A stretch of 64,000 bases of DNA. Origin: Chryseobacterium tructae. GTDB taxonomy: Bacteria > Bacteroidota > Bacteroidia > Flavobacteriales > Weeksellaceae. Positions 18,945 through 28,375 of the stretch are shown piece by piece. Under the pieces are notes generated by a model, which was not told the DNA's origin, ran no database searches, and saw nothing but the letters and a program-made list of their open reading frames with translations. The position numbers and the translations under genes are program-made. The stretch's first letter is position 1; each line of letters starts with the position of its first letter. The DNA lies in assembly GCF_030409875.1 (NCBI RefSeq), contig NZ_JAUFQR010000001.1, positions 4,030,001 to 4,094,000 of the forward strand. The letters run 5' to 3'.

Positions 18945-19530
18945 ATTTTGCGCATTTAATACCCCGATTTTTTTTAATACTCCACCAGTAAAATAAAGTA
19001 AGCCATCTTGTGGTAAATAAACAGATTAGTTATTACAATCTACATCTATTTTAAGATATTTATAAATAGAGAATGCTGTTGCAAAGTCTCCATAAAAAGA
19101 TGATATTTTTATAAGATCTCCTATAATTTTTCTTTTAAATTCTTAATTAGGTTTTTGCCATAAAATCACTCGGAATAAGCTTTAGTAATCAATATTTTTA
19201 TATTATATATTTGTATTGTACACATACAAATTATTATTGAGGAGCAATCCTTATTATTTAAATACTAATACAAAAACATATTAACAAAGCACCAAAACTT
19301 AGCGTATTAAATAAAAATTAAAGAGGCTATGTAAGAATGGTAAATCGGTAAAAATTTTAATAGGATAAATATGGTAAAACGAATGGAATTCTATGAGAAT
19401 ATTTTTGTTTTTACATGTAATTTTACTAAAATAAAAAACCTCAAAAAAATGATAAAAAAACAATTATAAATAAGAAAAATAATACATATGATGTATTAAA
19501 TGAATTTTTCATCTACATAACAAATTTTAA

Positions 19531-19556
19531 GCCTCTCGCCCCTGAGAGACTTTTTT
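19531..19556 (+). terminator. Plus-strand terminator without an obvious gene
   Basis: CTCTC (19533-19537) pairs with GAGAG (19544-19548), then AC and six T residues. No protein gene precedes it on the plus strand. Confidence 0.6.
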
Positions 19557-19646
19557 ATATTAATATTTGTTATAGTTCTATAGAAAAATTTTTATATTTA
19601 AATTAATAAATCTCAAAAAACGATTTAAAAGCTAAATATTTAGAAT

Positions 19647-19677
19647 ATAAAAGAGACTGTCATTTAAGACAGTCTCT
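19647..19677 (-). terminator. Terminator of the beta-helix gene
   Basis: AGAGACTGT (19652-19660) pairs with ACAGTCTCT (19669-19677). On the minus strand it is followed by TTTTATATT. Confidence 0.75.
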
Positions 19678-19698
19678 GGAATTTTAAATTAAAATATT

Positions 19699-21390
19699 TT
19701 ACGCAGGACTACCATCCGCATATACCCAGTCTGCCAAGTTGTTTTTCTTAAAAATTGGTTTATTTAACTGTGTATCAAAATATACCAGACCAGTTATTGA
19801 TTGATTAGGATCTTTTTCGGCAGTGCTTCCAAATCTTTTTACGCCGAATGCAGATCCGTCTCCATCTCTCCAAAAACTCCCATTCCATATGCCAACTTTA
19901 CCATTTTTTACTAAAATATCATTTAGAAAAGGCTCAGATGGTTCATCTTGAATATATGGCCTTATCTGAGTGCGTCTATTTCTTTCAAATTTTTGATTAC
20001 TAGAATCAGATAATGCAATTGGCATATGACTTATAAGATTATTAGCAATATAAATATTTTCAAAGTCATCCATATTGTCCTCAATAAATCTTTCCAGATA
20101 TTCCTTAAGTAAAAACTTAAAAACATTATTTTTCGCCTGAGGATAAAATTTAAATCTAATAGGAGGTACTAAATTATTTGCTGTTAAATAAGTATTGGAT
20201 TCAAATAAATTTTCTGAAGCAAAATCTTTAAATACTGCTATTCTGAATAATGGAAAATCAGGAGTAGTCTGATAAGAGCTTGCCCCTATAAAAAAACATC
20301 CTCGAACAATGTTTCCTGATACAAAATCATCAAAGACAATATTTTGTAAATCTCCTTCAAAATAACATTCGCTTATAGTAATATTTTTACAACCGGCACC
20401 TTCCAAAATTATACTGGAGGAAGATGTATTAAGGTAATTTAGAGGATTATTTATTGAAGGTTCATTTAAATATTTTGCTATGTTTTCTTCGAAAATACAG
20501 TTCTTCATCCAAATACTAAAGCTGTCTTTACAATGAATTCCTCGGGAATTCTTTCTAAACTCACAATTTTCAAACAAAACAGTAGTACACAATTCACGAG
20601 TTTCTACCCCAACAGCATTGCATGTAAAATAACAACTTCTCAGCGTTTGATAATATGTACTTTCATACAGTATACCATATCCTTCGAAACCCTTAATGAA
20701 TAAATTATTTAATTCTACCCTCAACATTTTCGAAACTAATATTCCTATTTTATTAGGTTTAAAACCATTTGGTTTGTCAGGGAAGGCATCTGGTTCATCA
20801 TCAAAATATTTTCCTCCAAAAGATAAATTAGTGATTACGGTTTTTCCTGCCTGCTCATAAATATCATTTGGATTTGTATTAGACTGTAAAATTTTTAACA
20901 GAGGCCCATCTATATCACCTATAATAACAGAGTTCAGTGAACTCTCGCCATATAAATGTCCACGTAAAGGAATATAGAAAGTATCGGTAATTTTATATCT
21001 TCCATTTGGAATATAAATTGATGAAATAGAAATCCCCTTTTCCCTTTGTTTAAAAACAAAATCTGATATTTTATTAAATGCTTGAGTATCATCTGAAATT
21101 CCATCTCCTTTTGCACCAAACCATTTTATATTAAGAGATGTTTTATTAAAAATTTCTTCTCGAGCATAATAAACGTTTGCAGCTTTTTTCCTGTAAATAG
21201 TACCGTCAAGATATGCAGATTCGTTGGATGAAATAGCCATATTATCAAGCCAGTTAGTTACTTTAACATAATTAACAATCTCATATGTAAAACTGTCTGT
21301 TAAAGTAACAACATCTGGATAAGTAGTTGAATTTGGACAACCAGATAAAAAAAATTCATCTGTTGTAAATAAATTTAAATTATAAACCAT
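19699..21390 (-). CDS. Pectate-lyase-like beta-helix protein with phage tail-fibre-type C-terminus
   Basis: 563 residues with no signal peptide. A Pectate_lyase_3/GH28-related entry motif, IKWFGAKGDGISDDTQAFNK, begins near residue 89 and leads into a long right-handed beta-helix with many short N-x-x-F/I repeats to about residue 400. The last 60 residues (RFGSTAEKDP, LVYFDTQLNKPIFKK, WVYADGSPA) match the C-terminal tag common in Bacteroidota and phage tail-fibre or tailspike proteins. It may bind or cut a surface glycan. It stands alone, without phage structural genes, inside the repeat-bounded segment. Confidence 0.8.
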   Translation of the reverse strand: MVYNLNLFTTDEFFLSGCPNSTTYPDVVTLTDSFTYEIVNYVKVTNWLDNMAISSNESAYLDGTIYRKKAANVYYAREEIFNKTSLNIKWFGAKGDGISDDTQAFNKISDFVFKQREKGISISSIYIPNGRYKITDTFYIPLRGHLYGESSLNSVIIGDIDGPLLKILQSNTNPNDIYEQAGKTVITNLSFGGKYFDDEPDAFPDKPNGFKPNKIGILVSKMLRVELNNLFIKGFEGYGILYESTYYQTLRSCYFTCNAVGVETRELCTTVLFENCEFRKNSRGIHCKDSFSIWMKNCIFEENIAKYLNEPSINNPLNYLNTSSSSIILEGAGCKNITISECYFEGDLQNIVFDDFVSGNIVRGCFFIGASSYQTTPDFPLFRIAVFKDFASENLFESNTYLTANNLVPPIRFKFYPQAKNNVFKFLLKEYLERFIEDNMDDFENIYIANNLISHMPIALSDSSNQKFERNRRTQIRPYIQDEPSEPFLNDILVKNGKVGIWNGSFWRDGDGSAFGVKRFGSTAEKDPNQSITGLVYFDTQLNKPIFKKNNLADWVYADGSPA

Positions 21391-21467
21391 TTTTTTAATT
21401 TTAAATAATTAATGTTTTCTTTTAAAAATCTTGCAAGAAATTTATAGAGCAAATGTAAATGGCGATA

Positions 21468-21484
21468 ACGACAAAATATGTCGT
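21468..21484. promoter_or_regulatory. Inverted repeat upstream of the beta-helix gene
   Basis: ACGACA (21468-21473) and TGTCGT (21479-21484) are perfect arms separated by five bases, just upstream of a minus-strand -7-like TACATTTG (21450-21457). A possible operator. Confidence 0.4.
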
Positions 21485-21593
21485 TTAATAATTATATTTA
21501 TAATATATGTTTATTGAAATGAAAATGTTTTCTAATTATTAATATTTTATTATTTATCTTAGTAAGAATAAGAAAAGTCTTAAAAATGATAAT

Positions 21594-21797
21594 ATGAATC
21601 CATTTACTTTTAGAAAGCTTGAATTAAAATACGGAGATTTTATATTCTTAATAGATGAAAAGGGAGAAGGTTTTTCTGGTATGTATGAAGGAGAATATGA
21701 TAATTCCACCGAAACTTTTAAATTTAATAATAGTTCAAAAGGAATTACAGAAACTATTTACATTGAAACCATTCAACATTTAGAACTAATTAAGTAG
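21594..21797 (+). CDS. Small hypothetical protein in the cassette
   Basis: 67 codons, opposite in direction to the beta-helix gene. The product is acidic with two short beta-like segments (YGDFIFLIDEKGEGFSGMY and KGITETIYIETIQHLELIK). It has no signal or membrane segment and matches no family I recognise. Coding status is uncertain, but the composition is protein-like and there is no overlapping better frame. Confidence 0.5.
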   Translation: MNPFTFRKLELKYGDFIFLIDEKGEGFSGMYEGEYDNSTETFKFNNSSKGITETIYIETIQHLELIK

Positions 21798-21837
21798 GAA
21801 AAATATAGATTTGATCTACAAAAAATAATAAAATTAT

Positions 21838-21956
21838 GGCAGTAATTTTTTTGATCTATATATTTAATTATACAACTTCTGACTAGGCTATTGCTGTATT
21901 TTCTGACTAAAGTAAAGAGTATTGAATTTAGAATAATAAAATATCCAAAGGGCAAA
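21838..21956. repeat. 119-bp direct repeat, right copy
   Basis: Copy of 18826-18944 with one mismatch. It overlaps the 3' end of the membrane-protein gene (stop at 21888-21890). Confidence 0.97.
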
Positions 21957-22322
21957 CCATGGCAGATTCGAAATAAAAAAAAGCAAAATCATTTCACCAG
22001 TGATTGTCAATTCTGCTATCAAAAAGAAAAAATATCCCAGAGAAAGTATCGGAAGAAGTAACCAACATAGACCAGACTTCATTTTAGTCTGAAATGGTTT
22101 TAAAAGCGACAGCAAACTACTGAATGACACCAGACTCATCAATACTATCCAAAATAAGGTAAGTCCATACACAATACCACTCATATCACAGTTTCTCGGA
22201 TGCTCTCTCATCGGCTCTTTAGTCCAGATCATAAATAGAATAAGAAGAATCATAGAAACGACTGTTGAAATCAACCAGGTCTTCAATATGGATAATAAAA
22301 TGTACTTCTTTTTCGACATCAA
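21888..22322 (-). CDS. Small polytopic membrane protein
   Basis: 144 residues with four hydrophobic segments (about 12-32, 50-68, 86-106 and 114-133), and polar loops including KEPMREHPRNCDMSG. No family is recognised. Its last 23 codons are duplicated about 3 kb to the left, marking it as the target gene of the putative insertion. The gene itself is intact. Confidence 0.7.
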   Translation of the reverse strand: MMSKKKYILLSILKTWLISTVVSMILLILFMIWTKEPMREHPRNCDMSGIVYGLTLFWIVLMSLVSFSSLLSLLKPFQTKMKSGLCWLLLPILSLGYFFFLIAELTITGEMILLFFISNLPWFALWIFYYSKFNTLYFSQKIQQ

Positions 22323-22463
22323 ATTCAGCTTTAATTGCTAAAATAGTAATTACCATTCAATTTCACAAAAAGGTGACTCCGTTTATTTTCTGACTGATAT
22401 TTAATAATTTGTTAAAGATACCATGCTCATATTATCGATAATTTTGACAAAATATCAGTTATC

Positions 22464-23513
22464 ATGTTATACATCATTATGGTAGTTGTACTACAGGCAC
22501 TTATCACTCTCACTTTATTACTTTATCTTATCAAAAACAGAGAATCTGTTCTGAATATGTTGTTATTGTATATTGGAGTGGTTGCATTGGACATGGGATA
22601 TGAATATTTCATTATTCAACGATTTGGTTATGAGTCTGTACTCTATGAAATCCCGGGAAGTCTCAGGGTTTTCAAGGGACTCATTTTCTTATATATTGCT
22701 ACTTACCTCATTCAAGCAAAATGGAGAGACAAGCTTAAGTATCTGATTGTTCCACTCGCATTAGTGGTTATTCATCATGTCATGGCTCTCACAGCAAAAA
22801 TATTGGGCTTATCATGGGCAGATATGGCCATAAGATCTTATCAGTTCTATTTTAAATACTATAGCTATTATTGGATAATATGTCTTGTGACCTGTATTTA
22901 CCTTCTGGCAAAATACCGTAAAAATATTACTCATCCGGTAGCTGATAACTTCCGTCATTTGGTTTGTTATGTATTAATAGGTGTATTGACTTTTTGGGCT
23001 GTTTATCAATTGGGTTGGAATACTCTTATCTATCAGAAGATTTATAGTCTTCTGTTCCTGTTCCAGTTTGGTTGGATTTTGTATGTTTATATTTTAACGT
23101 ACCAGCACAGACTTCAGGAACAACAAAACGCCATTCATTTTTCAGCTCCTAAAGAAACCTATCAATACAAAGATCTTTCAAAAATAGATTTTAACGCCGT
23201 ACAAAATGCTATTGTGTCTTTTTACAAGGAAAGCCATGTTTATCTGGATGAAGAGTTTACCTTGGATCAGCTTTCCAGCCATTTAAAAATAACTAAAGCC
23301 GATTTAAGTATTACCTTTAATAAGCACCTCAATACCAATTTTCATGAATACACCAACAGGAATCGTATTCAGCATTTTAAACAAATATTATCAGAAGATC
23401 CGTCTGTTAGTGTCATTGACCTTGCTTTTCAATGTGGTTTTAAATCTAAATCTACTTTTTATAAATATTTCAAGAAGGAATTTGATTGTCTGCCATCTCA
23501 GCTTGTTCACTAA
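22464..23513 (+). CDS. Membrane-anchored AraC family regulator
   Basis: 349 residues: seven hydrophobic segments across about residues 1-215, then a cytoplasmic AraC helix-turn-helix (about 255-345), with FTLDQLSSHLKITKADLS and VIDLAFQCGFKSKSTFYKYFKKEF. The membrane part probably senses an envelope or extracellular signal. It lies 136 bases upstream of a TonB-dependent receptor and PI-PLC, in the same direction, and is their likely activator. Confidence 0.88.
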   Translation: MLYIIMVVVLQALITLTLLLYLIKNRESVLNMLLLYIGVVALDMGYEYFIIQRFGYESVLYEIPGSLRVFKGLIFLYIATYLIQAKWRDKLKYLIVPLALVVIHHVMALTAKILGLSWADMAIRSYQFYFKYYSYYWIICLVTCIYLLAKYRKNITHPVADNFRHLVCYVLIGVLTFWAVYQLGWNTLIYQKIYSLLFLFQFGWILYVYILTYQHRLQEQQNAIHFSAPKETYQYKDLSKIDFNAVQNAIVSFYKESHVYLDEEFTLDQLSSHLKITKADLSITFNKHLNTNFHEYTNRNRIQHFKQILSEDPSVSVIDLAFQCGFKSKSTFYKYFKKEFDCLPSQLVH

Positions 23514-23554
23514 GTTACAATTATTTAACATTAGTAATCAATTGATTTACAATA

Positions 23555-23571
23555 GAGTTCACTTCGAACTC
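23555..23571. promoter_or_regulatory. Inverted repeat before the TonB receptor gene
   Basis: GAGTTC (23555-23560) and GAACTC (23566-23571) are perfect arms with a five-base centre. No T run follows, so it is more likely a protein-binding site than a terminator. A CATCTTTG -7-like element follows before the receptor start. Confidence 0.4.
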
Positions 23572-23649
23572 AACAGAAGTGGTAGTCTGAAATTTAAATG
23601 AACTCATTCTTTTTTATGAGCTGACATCTTTGCATAAAATTTCACTAAG

Positions 23650-26495
23650 ATGTCACGAGAAAGTCTTTTTCTAACAAAAGCCGCATTTTTTCTTTTGGGC
23701 CCATTGGCCTTTGCACAAACCTCAGTTCATGGAACCGTAGTAGACAACCAAGGAAACCTTCCTAATGCACTGGTATATATTGAAAACAGTGGACAAAAGG
23801 TTACTTCCAATACAGATGGATCCTTTGTTCTGAATACTGTTTATGATGGCAATTATAAACTTGTCGTAGAATACAAAGGGTATGATACCATCTACATTCC
23901 TTTCAACGTAATAGACAAAAAGGAAGTTGACTTTGGGTTGGTTAAATTTGGAACTAAACTTAAAGAAAACAGTATTCAGGAAGTGGTTGTTACCAGTGTA
24001 TACAAAGCTTCACAAGCAAGAGCCATCACCATGAAAAAGAATTCCAATACCATCACAGAGGTACTTTCTGCTGATGCCATTGGAAAACTTCCGGATCGTA
24101 ATGCAGCCGATGCGGTACAGCGTATGCAAGGAGTATCCATTGAGCGTGATATGGGAGAAGGACGCTTTGTTGCAGTAAGAGGAACACCTATACAATGGAC
24201 AGCTTCTACTTTAAATGGCAACAGAATGCCCAGCGCGAGCGGTGACAATGCGAATCGTGGTGTGCAAATGGATATCTTTCCTTCGGAACTTATTCAGAAC
24301 GTCCGCTTATCCAAAGCATTGACTCCGGATTTGGATGGAGATGCTATTGGCGGGAATGTAGATTTTATTACCAAAACATCTCCCAATAAAGAAACCTTAG
24401 CCATAAGCATGTCTTCCGGATACGTCAATATGTCTAAATCACCAACCTACAATTCTTCTATTGTTTACGGAAACAAGATTACCAATAAACTAAAATTCAT
24501 CTCTTCTGCGGTAATATGGGAACGTTCTACGGCTATTGATCAGATGAGAAATATTTTCAATTATGGATTGAAAGACAAAACAGCCTCCTACTCTATCAAT
24601 CAACTGCAGCTTCGCGATTATCTGGCTAACCGAAGAACACTTGGATTCAATTTAGGGCTGGATTATGAGATAAACAGCAGGAATAAACTATACTTTAAAG
24701 GCTTATACAGCCAATATAAGGACGGACAATCTGTAAGGGAAACCTATTTTAATTTTGATAATAAAAATGTAACCCTTCAGGCTCGTCATGCAGATTATCT
24801 TACAGATCTTTATTCTATGCAACTGGGTGGAAATCATCAGGTAGGACAGCGTTTGGAGGTGAATTGGTCATTATCTAAAGCCCGTTCAGAGTTTAGATTC
24901 AATTCTCCGGAAAACCTTGACAAAAATGAAAGAGGATATCCAATGGTTAATTTTGTACAGCCTATGACCTATGGCAATCTTTCTGCTGATGGAAGAAAAT
25001 ACATGGCTATGGATGCTCCTGATGGCATTGGAGATACCGGACGTTATACTCTGCCTTCTCATCAACAGGCAATAGCAGCCGATCAATTAAAATTAAATCA
25101 AATTATTCTCAGCCAAAATCACAATAGCGAAACAGACTTAAGAGGACAGGTAGATTTAAAATATAAAGTATCTGATACCTTTGAGCTTAAATTTGGGACA
25201 AAATATAACAATAAAAACAAAAACGTAGACAGTTCTTTACTGGTATGGATGCCTAAATCTTCTCTTGGAATTCCCGGAAATCCAGTCACCTATCTGAATC
25301 AGCTTAATCGTGAAGCATTTCCATACAGAGGAGGTTTTATGAATCCTCTTGGGAATCCTTACAATTCGGCGATCATTGATCAGATTACCAACGGACAGAT
25401 TGATCAGATGTACAACCCAGCTACACAGAATCGGCTAGGTCTCATGCAGGTAAGCAGCAAAGACAGCAGTTCTAATATCACCAGTTCTTATCGTGGAACG
25501 GAAAATGTATGGGCAGCTTACGTGATGGGAACCTGGAAAGTGACTGATCAGCTTCAGGTATTGGGAGGTTTCAGAAATGAATATAATGATATTACATTTT
25601 GGGGCAAGAAAGTGGTTTCGGACAAGGATAATAAAACAGAAGATATTAAAGATACCAAAACCTACAACATTCTGCTTCCTATGGTGAACTTGAAATGGAA
25701 TATCAGCAATGACCGCATTCTAAGGCTTGCCTACACCCGCTCTTTTGCAAGGCCAGACTTCAATGATCTGAACCCGGGAACCATTGTAAATGATATCACC
25801 AATACCATCACTCAGGGGAATACGAAACTGGATCCTACATTTCCAACAACTTTGATCTTATGTTTGAAAATTACTTTGGAAAACTGGATCTGATTACAGC
25901 GGGAGTATTTTACAAAGACATTACCAACCTCATTTATAAAGATCAGTCAGTAGCAGATATCGGCGGCAGAACTTATACCTTCACTGCTCCTAAAAATCTG
26001 GAAGGAGCAAAATTATTCGGTTTTGAATTGGGGGTCTCCAAACGTTTTGAAAATCTCCCTGGATTTTTGAAGAATTTAGGGTTTGAAGGAAATTACACTT
26101 ACATCTCCTCTAAAATGAATATGCCCATCTATGAAAATGGCCAGCAGACAGGAACGATGTCCACTACTATTCCTAATCAGGCCAAACATATTTTCAATAC
26201 CATCCTGTTTTATGAAACCAATAAACTGATGCTTCGGGTAGCCGGGAACTATAAAGGAAATTATGTAAGCGAGATCAGAGCTGCTGCAGGCGCAGATCAC
26301 TATCAATATTTCGATAAAAACTTCACTGTGGATCTTTCTACCTCTTACAGCATTTCAAAGAAGGTTCGAGTGTTTTTAGAACTTAATAATATTTTCAATG
26401 AACCTAACCGCTATTATATGGGAACAAAAGACCGTGTAGAGAATATTTCCTACTCAGGAATGCGCGGGCAGCTAGGATTCACTTATAACTTCTAA
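23650..26495 (+). CDS. TonB-dependent receptor (frameshifted)
   Basis: After a signal peptide (ending LAFAQ) come a carboxypeptidase-regulatory-like domain (about 25-100), a plug domain (IGKLPDRNAADAVQRMQGV, then RGTPIQWTASTLNG) and a long beta-barrel ending in LGFTYNF. The plug resembles the TonB-Xanth-Caul receptor subfamily. The break is in the T run at 25840-25842: CCTACATTTCCAAC where one more T gives P-T-F-S-N-N-F-D. Restored length is 948 residues. It imports a ligand across the outer membrane with TonB energy. Its operon partner is a secreted PI-PLC, suggesting uptake of a lipid headgroup or phosphate compound (inference). Confidence 0.88.
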
Positions 26496-26513
26496 TTAAA
26501 AATTTATTTATCT

Positions 26514-27695
26514 ATGAAAAAGTATATATACGGGGCTGCGTTTTGTATGACAGCATTATTACAGGCACAAAATCAATGTCAGAATCCCGCAATCAATCAA
26601 CTGCAGATTGTAGGAACACATAATTCATATGCTCAACCGGCAGATCGCAAAGTGTTGGATATGGTAAGTCCTATCATTAACAAAATGATGCAAAAATATG
26701 ACAGCATGATGTCTGAAGAACAGAAAGCTAAGTTTAAAGAATATCATCCATACGGAATGGAGATCAAAGAAGGACTAAACTACAACCATCCAGATTTTAC
26801 AGAGCAGCTTAATGCTAATCTTCGTGGTCTCGAAATAGATGTTTATTATGATCCGGAAGGCAACAGATTCAGTCATCCTGCTACTTATGAAATTTTAAAA
26901 GCAAAAGGAGTAACAGATTTAGCACCCTTCAACACCAAAAGATTGGATCAGCCTGGATTTAAAGTATTACATATGGCGGATATTGATTTCAGAACCCATT
27001 ATCCTACGTTAAAAGACGCCTTAGCAGCTCTTAAAACATGGTCGGACCAACACCCTGGGCACACTCCAGTCTTTATGATGATTGAAGCTAAAGATTCCGG
27101 ATTCCCTATTCTTGAAAACAGTACAAAGGTTTTACCATTCGATAAAAAGGCTTATGATGATCTGGACGCTGAAATCATAAAATATTTAGGAAAAGATAAG
27201 ATCATTACTCCCAAAGAGGTTCAAGGGAAATACAATACCTTAAAAGAAGCGGTAACCCATAATAACTGGCCTAAATTGAATGAGAGTAAAGGAAAGTTCA
27301 TCTTCATGTTATTACCCGGAAGTGCAGGTACCTTATCTTCTAAAAACAATCCCTATCTTATTGATGGTTCATTAAAAGAACGAGTCATGTTTTTGAACAG
27401 TGAACCTGAGGATTCTTTCGCAGGTTTCATATTGCGGGATAACGCTATTGTAAGACAAAAAGAGATCCAGGATCTGGTAAAACAGGGGTATATCGTAAGA
27501 ACAAGATCAGACATTGAAACTTATGAAGCCAAAGCCAATGATTTCAGCCGTTCTAAAGCAGCTTTTAGTAGTGGTGCTCAAGTAATCTCCACCGATTTTT
27601 TCCGTCCCGGAAATACCTATGGCACCCCTTACTTTGTACAACCTCCACAAGGGAAAGACTATCTTAATAATCCAATCAATACATCATGTAAGTAA
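26514..27695 (+). CDS. Secreted Ca2+-dependent phosphoinositide phospholipase C-like protein
   Basis: 393 residues with a signal peptide (ending ALLQAQ). The X-domain of PI-PLC is recognisable: IVGTHNSY with a catalytic His (about residue 35), GLEIDVYYDP (metal ligands), and a second catalytic His in VLHMADID; FMMIEAKDS continues the barrel. It fits the bacterial Ca2+-dependent PI-PLC family (PF16670 type). It starts 18 bases after the TonB receptor gene, so both are cotranscribed. A terminator follows at once. Confidence 0.88.
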   Translation: MKKYIYGAAFCMTALLQAQNQCQNPAINQLQIVGTHNSYAQPADRKVLDMVSPIINKMMQKYDSMMSEEQKAKFKEYHPYGMEIKEGLNYNHPDFTEQLNANLRGLEIDVYYDPEGNRFSHPATYEILKAKGVTDLAPFNTKRLDQPGFKVLHMADIDFRTHYPTLKDALAALKTWSDQHPGHTPVFMMIEAKDSGFPILENSTKVLPFDKKAYDDLDAEIIKYLGKDKIITPKEVQGKYNTLKEAVTHNNWPKLNESKGKFIFMLLPGSAGTLSSKNNPYLIDGSLKERVMFLNSEPEDSFAGFILRDNAIVRQKEIQDLVKQGYIVRTRSDIETYEAKANDFSRSKAAFSSGAQVISTDFFRPGNTYGTPYFVQPPQGKDYLNNPINTSCK

Positions 27696-27698
27696 AAT

Positions 27699-27732
27699 AA
27701 AAACCCGGTTCTGAAAACAGAACCGGGTTTTT
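27699..27732. terminator. Strong terminator after the PI-PLC gene
   Basis: AAACCCGGTTCTG (27701-27713) pairs perfectly with CAGAACCGGGTTT (27718-27730), with flanking A and T runs. It is suitable for both directions. Confidence 0.9.
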
Positions 27733-27743
27733 ACATAATACTA

Positions 27744-27824
27744 TTATGACTTGTTACACTCTTTACAGTAAATCACTTTTCCTTCTTTAATTGTTTGAAG
27801 TATTTTGATGTTTTTAATTTTCAT
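27744..27824 (-). CDS. Possible 26-residue peptide with CxxC
   Basis: A short minus-strand frame encoding a lysine-rich N-terminus (MKIKNIKILQTIKEGK) and an end VIYCKECNKS. The two cysteines could bind metal. A bidirectional terminator lies directly downstream. No clear promoter is seen and the rest of the spacer to 28018 holds nothing else. It is too short to be sure it is translated. Confidence 0.35.
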   Translation of the reverse strand: MKIKNIKILQTIKEGKVIYCKECNKS

Positions 27825-28020
27825 CTTATCTTCTTTTAATAGATTTTCATCTATTTATAGAATTTTATTTATATGAATAAATTATCCATCATAAAAAATC
27901 ACACTTATATAAAGCTAAAGAGAATAGAATATTGTTTGTAGTAATGGTTTTAAAGCAAACTCCGGAAACCAATCCTTATTCATTTTATACACGAGCAACT
28001 CCTGAGTTTGTATAAACAAA

Positions 28021-28050
28021 AAAAAGTCTTCTATTTCTAGAAGACTTTTT
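28021..28050 (-). terminator. Terminator of the tRNA-Asp array
   Basis: A perfect 13-base stem (28021-28033 with 28038-28050) with loop TTTC. On the minus strand it is followed by a run of T residues. Confidence 0.9.
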
Positions 28051-28051
28051 G

Positions 28052-28125
28052 CGATCCGGACGGGACTCGAACCCGCGACCTCCGCCGTGACAGGGCGGCA
28101 TTCTAACCAGCTGAACTACCGGATC
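28052..28125 (-). tRNA. tRNA-Asp (GTC), copy 6 in transcription order
   Basis: 74 bases with a 7-base acceptor stem GATCCGG/CCGGATC, discriminator G, D arm TTCAGCTGGTTAGAA, anticodon stem CCGCC/GGCGG with loop CTGTCAC (anticodon GTC), and T arm with GGTTCGAGTCC. CCA is not encoded. One of six identical copies. Confidence 0.97.
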
Positions 28126-28158
28126 AATTTTTTTAAAAAGAAATTGAGAAAACTTCTG

Positions 28159-28232
28159 CGATCCGGACGGGACTCGAACCCGCGACCTCCGCCGTGACAG
28201 GGCGGCATTCTAACCAGCTGAACTACCGGATC
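28159..28232 (-). tRNA. tRNA-Asp (GTC), copy 5
   Basis: Identical to the copy at 28052, 107 bases further on, with an A/T-rich 33-base spacer. Confidence 0.97.
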
Positions 28233-28265
28233 AATTTTTTTAAAAAGAAATTGAGAAAACTTCTG

Positions 28266-28339
28266 CGATCCGGACGGGACTCGAACCCGCGACCTCCGCC
28301 GTGACAGGGCGGCATTCTAACCAGCTGAACTACCGGATC
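28266..28339 (-). tRNA. tRNA-Asp (GTC), copy 4
   Basis: Identical sequence; repeat period 107 bases. Confidence 0.97.
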
Positions 28340-28375
28340 AATTTTTTTAAAAAAAGAAATTGAGAAAAACTTCTG

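Larger units (their letters stand above)
18468..19698. other. Long AT-rich region without convincing protein genes
   Basis: About 1.2 kb with no open frame longer than about 32 codons that looks real. It holds a small palindrome ATGGTTGTACCAT (18499-18511), the left copy of a 119-bp direct repeat (18826-18944), a 12-base palindrome GCAAAATTTTGC at the repeat edge (18940-18951), a plus-strand -7 element TATATTTG (19206-19213), a plus-strand terminator (19531-19556) and a minus-strand terminator (19647-19677). The stretch 19214-19556 could be a short noncoding transcript. Confidence 0.5.
18826..21956. mobile_element. Candidate 3-kb accessory cassette bounded by direct repeats
   Basis: Two 119-bp direct repeats (one mismatch) enclose about 2.9 kb. 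The right copy is the intact 3' end of the membrane-protein gene 21888-22322, and the left copy is a detached duplicate of it. This is the geometry left by elements that integrate into a gene 3' end and rebuild it. Inside are a phage-tail-like beta-helix gene, a 67-codon open frame and an AT-rich possible transcript. No integrase, transposase or resolvase is present, so the element would be non-autonomous or decayed, or the repeats could come from recombination. Confidence 0.45.

Noticed and set aside
19371..19469. 32-codon frame with KNLKK resembling a Bacteroidota peptide leader
   Set aside because: No core peptide, no processing genes and extreme A/T bias. More likely chance.
18945..21837. 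Insertion sequence or prophage
   Set aside because: No transposase, integrase, terminal inverted repeats or other phage genes were found. Only the direct repeats and one tail-like gene support mobility.
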